Positions 62,800-64,000 of a DNA stretch of 64,000 nucleotides are shown here, piece after piece (the stretch's first letter is position 1; every line of letters starts with the position of its first letter). Source of the DNA: Pseudocercospora fijiensis CIRAD86. Its lineage: Eukaryota > Ascomycota > Dothideomycetes > Mycosphaerellales > Mycosphaerellaceae. The notes beneath the pieces were generated by a model. That model did not search any database. It worked only from the letters and a program-made list of their open reading frames with translations, and was not told where the DNA came from. Position numbers and translations under genes: made by a program. Where the stretch lies: the NCBI RefSeq assembly GCF_000340215.1, contig NW_006921538.1, positions 3,512,372 to 3,576,371 of the forward strand. Direction: 5' to 3'.

Positions 62800-64000
62800 G
62801 GAGACCTTGATCTAAATTCCATTCGTACGCTTCTCGGAGAAAATGTTCCGGGACAGCTCCTTCCATTGTCGTATAGTCGGTATAGTCTCGTAGGAATTCC
62901 TCGATTGCTTCGCGGGCGAAGATAATGTAGCGTAGAGGTTCCCAGGTCGTGTCCTCGTCTGAGTACCCCTCCCATTGTACCTCTCCCTACGGCCCGGGAG
63001 GGTTGAGATTTCCGAAATTTGTGTTACCAAAGCTCTATCCGATAATCGCCCGCACTATGCCTGAGGCAGATTCCGGCTCGTCTTCGGCCTAATCGGTAGC
63101 CTCGGTAGCTTCCGGCATCGGCGGGATGTCTTCGGGGTCCGCGATTTGTCCGGCGGTTCTTAGGTTGACAACGTGTTTGACCGGGTGAATGTTGAGATTT
63201 TCTGGGAGATCCAGTTCGTATGCGTGTATGCCGATTTTCTTTACAATTCGGAAGGGTCCTAGATTTTTCCAGTCGAGCTTTTTCGAAGGTCGGTTGGTTC
63301 TAATGTGTCGTGAGTCGAGGTAGACGTAATCTCCGACCTAGTAATCTAGCGCGGCGCGTCTGCGCTGATTGGCGTAGTGCTCGTATACTTCTTAGGCATA
63401 CCTTATCTCGTCCTAGAGCTCTTAGTAGGTCTGGGCCATTTGAAGAGCGAAGGCATCGGCGTCTCTTTCCGGATCGTTTGCCGGGGGCTCTGGTTCGATC
63501 TCTATCGGTTCCATACCGGTTCGAGGGTGAAATCCAGTAGAGGCGTAGAACGGCGTAGTCTGAGTTGTAGCCGACTCCCAATTGTTAATGGCAAATTCAA
63601 TAGAAGGCGTCAATCTTGGCCAGTCGTTTTAGTAGTAATTGCAGAAGCACCTAATGATTTGCTCGATCTGCGCGTTAGCGCGTTCGGTTTGCCCGTCGGT
63701 CTGCGGGTAGTAAGCCGTTGAAAGGCGCGCTTGAATTTTCAATCGTTCGCAATTTCACCTCTTGCTTATAGAATTCGCACTTGTCGATGTCGATATGCAG
63801 TCCAGCTTCTGCGAGTTTCTCAAGTACCTTTTCGATGTGTTCGTAGTGTTCCGCTTTCGTTTTGCTGTAAATCAGGATGTCGTCCATGTACGCCGAGACG
63901 AAGGCGTCTAGGAATTCTTTAAGCGTATCGTTGATGTATGATTGGAACGTGCTAGGTCCGTTGCAGAGCCCGAACGGCAAGACTAGGTATTCAAAAAGGC
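62800..64000 (-). pseudogene. Ty3/gypsy pol remnant: RT fused by deletion to integrase and chromodomain
   Basis: The reverse transcriptase begins at the window edge ([18 protein letters not shown]) and includes the catalytic YMDD ([14 protein letters not shown]) and [16 protein letters not shown]. Right after this (about 63730) the text becomes, in another frame, [16 protein letters not shown], the integrase core around its second Asp region. LTPSIEFAINNWESATT and TTPFYASTGFHPRTGMEP follow, then the linker HIRTNRPSKKLDWKNLGPF and IVKKIGIHAYELDLP. A chromodomain-like motif, VQWEGYSDEDTTWEP, lies near 62930-62985, which places the element among chromoviruses. Stops are present (for example after CNYY near 63630 and after QMAQTY near 63420). 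The deletion removes the rest of RT, RNase H and the integrase zinc finger. The element cannot encode its own mobility. Confidence 0.78.

Larger units (their letters stand above)
61990..64000 (-). mobile_element. Ty3/gypsy chromovirus-type retrotransposon, internally deleted, cut by the window end
   Basis: Running on the minus strand from the window end: reverse transcriptase, integrase, chromodomain, then a probable long terminal repeat at 61990-62482. RNase H and the start of the integrase are deleted (junction near 63730). It is much less RIP-mutated than the neighbouring blocks: many TGG codons persist, although some stops and one apparent C-to-T change at the LTR edge occur. The 5' part lies beyond the window. 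Confidence 0.75.

Overview
The window is nuclear DNA of a filamentous ascomycete (Pezizomycotina; gene content and style suggest Dothideomycetes, which is an inference). The evidence is 45-62 nt GT-AG introns with a CTGAC/CTAAC-type branch site close to the acceptor, fungal-only families (Zn2Cys6 regulator with a fungal trans domain, RXT2, DUF7703, multi-exon fungal GH35), and transposon blocks carrying the C-to-T signature of repeat-induced point mutation (RIP): abundant TpA, with TGG and CAG codons turned into TAG.

Layout: 1-47 kb is gene-dense, GC-moderate host sequence. In order it holds a small nuclear hypothetical protein, STK19, a DGAT2-type diacylglycerol acyltransferase, aspartyl aminopeptidase, a DUF202 membrane protein, a MYND-finger protein, MND1, a sugar transporter, the CSA/ERCC8 WD40 repair protein, a decayed MFS drug transporter, a decayed RNase H1-N/PIF1 helicase, an LRR protein, a short-chain dehydrogenase, a three-RRM protein, a SANT-like acidic nuclear protein, a decayed pyruvate decarboxylase, RXT2, SRP40/Nopp140, a decayed Baeyer-Villiger-type monooxygenase, a hypothetical protein, a Zn2Cys6 regulator, an AIG1/FAR-17a membrane protein, a nine-exon secreted beta-galactosidase, an MFS transporter, a damaged nitronate monooxygenase and a DUF7703 membrane protein.

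From about 47.39 to 57.17 kb the sequence is a RIP-mutated transposon block: two related Mutator-like (MULE) elements in the same orientation and a piggyBac-like element whose reading frame survives apart from RIP-type stops. A host island (57.2-59.77 kb) holds a GT8-type glycosyltransferase and the tail of an amidase-like gene. A second RIP block (59.77-61.99 kb, unclassified) and an internally deleted Ty3/gypsy chromovirus (to the window end) follow.

Functionally the genes are mostly unlinked housekeeping genes. Two themes stand out. STK19, MND1 and CSA, three DNA-repair or recombination factors, lie within 12.5 kb. Five metabolic, transport or helicase genes in the host part are in visible decay. 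I found no secondary-metabolite core enzyme, no tRNA or rRNA and no CRISPR array, and no system I could defend as undescribed. The most unusual candidates are the RNase H1-N/PIF1 remnant, the palindrome-ended MULE pair, and the almost frame-intact RIP-mutated piggyBac element. All functional calls rest on reading the sequence and remembered family features; no database search was run.
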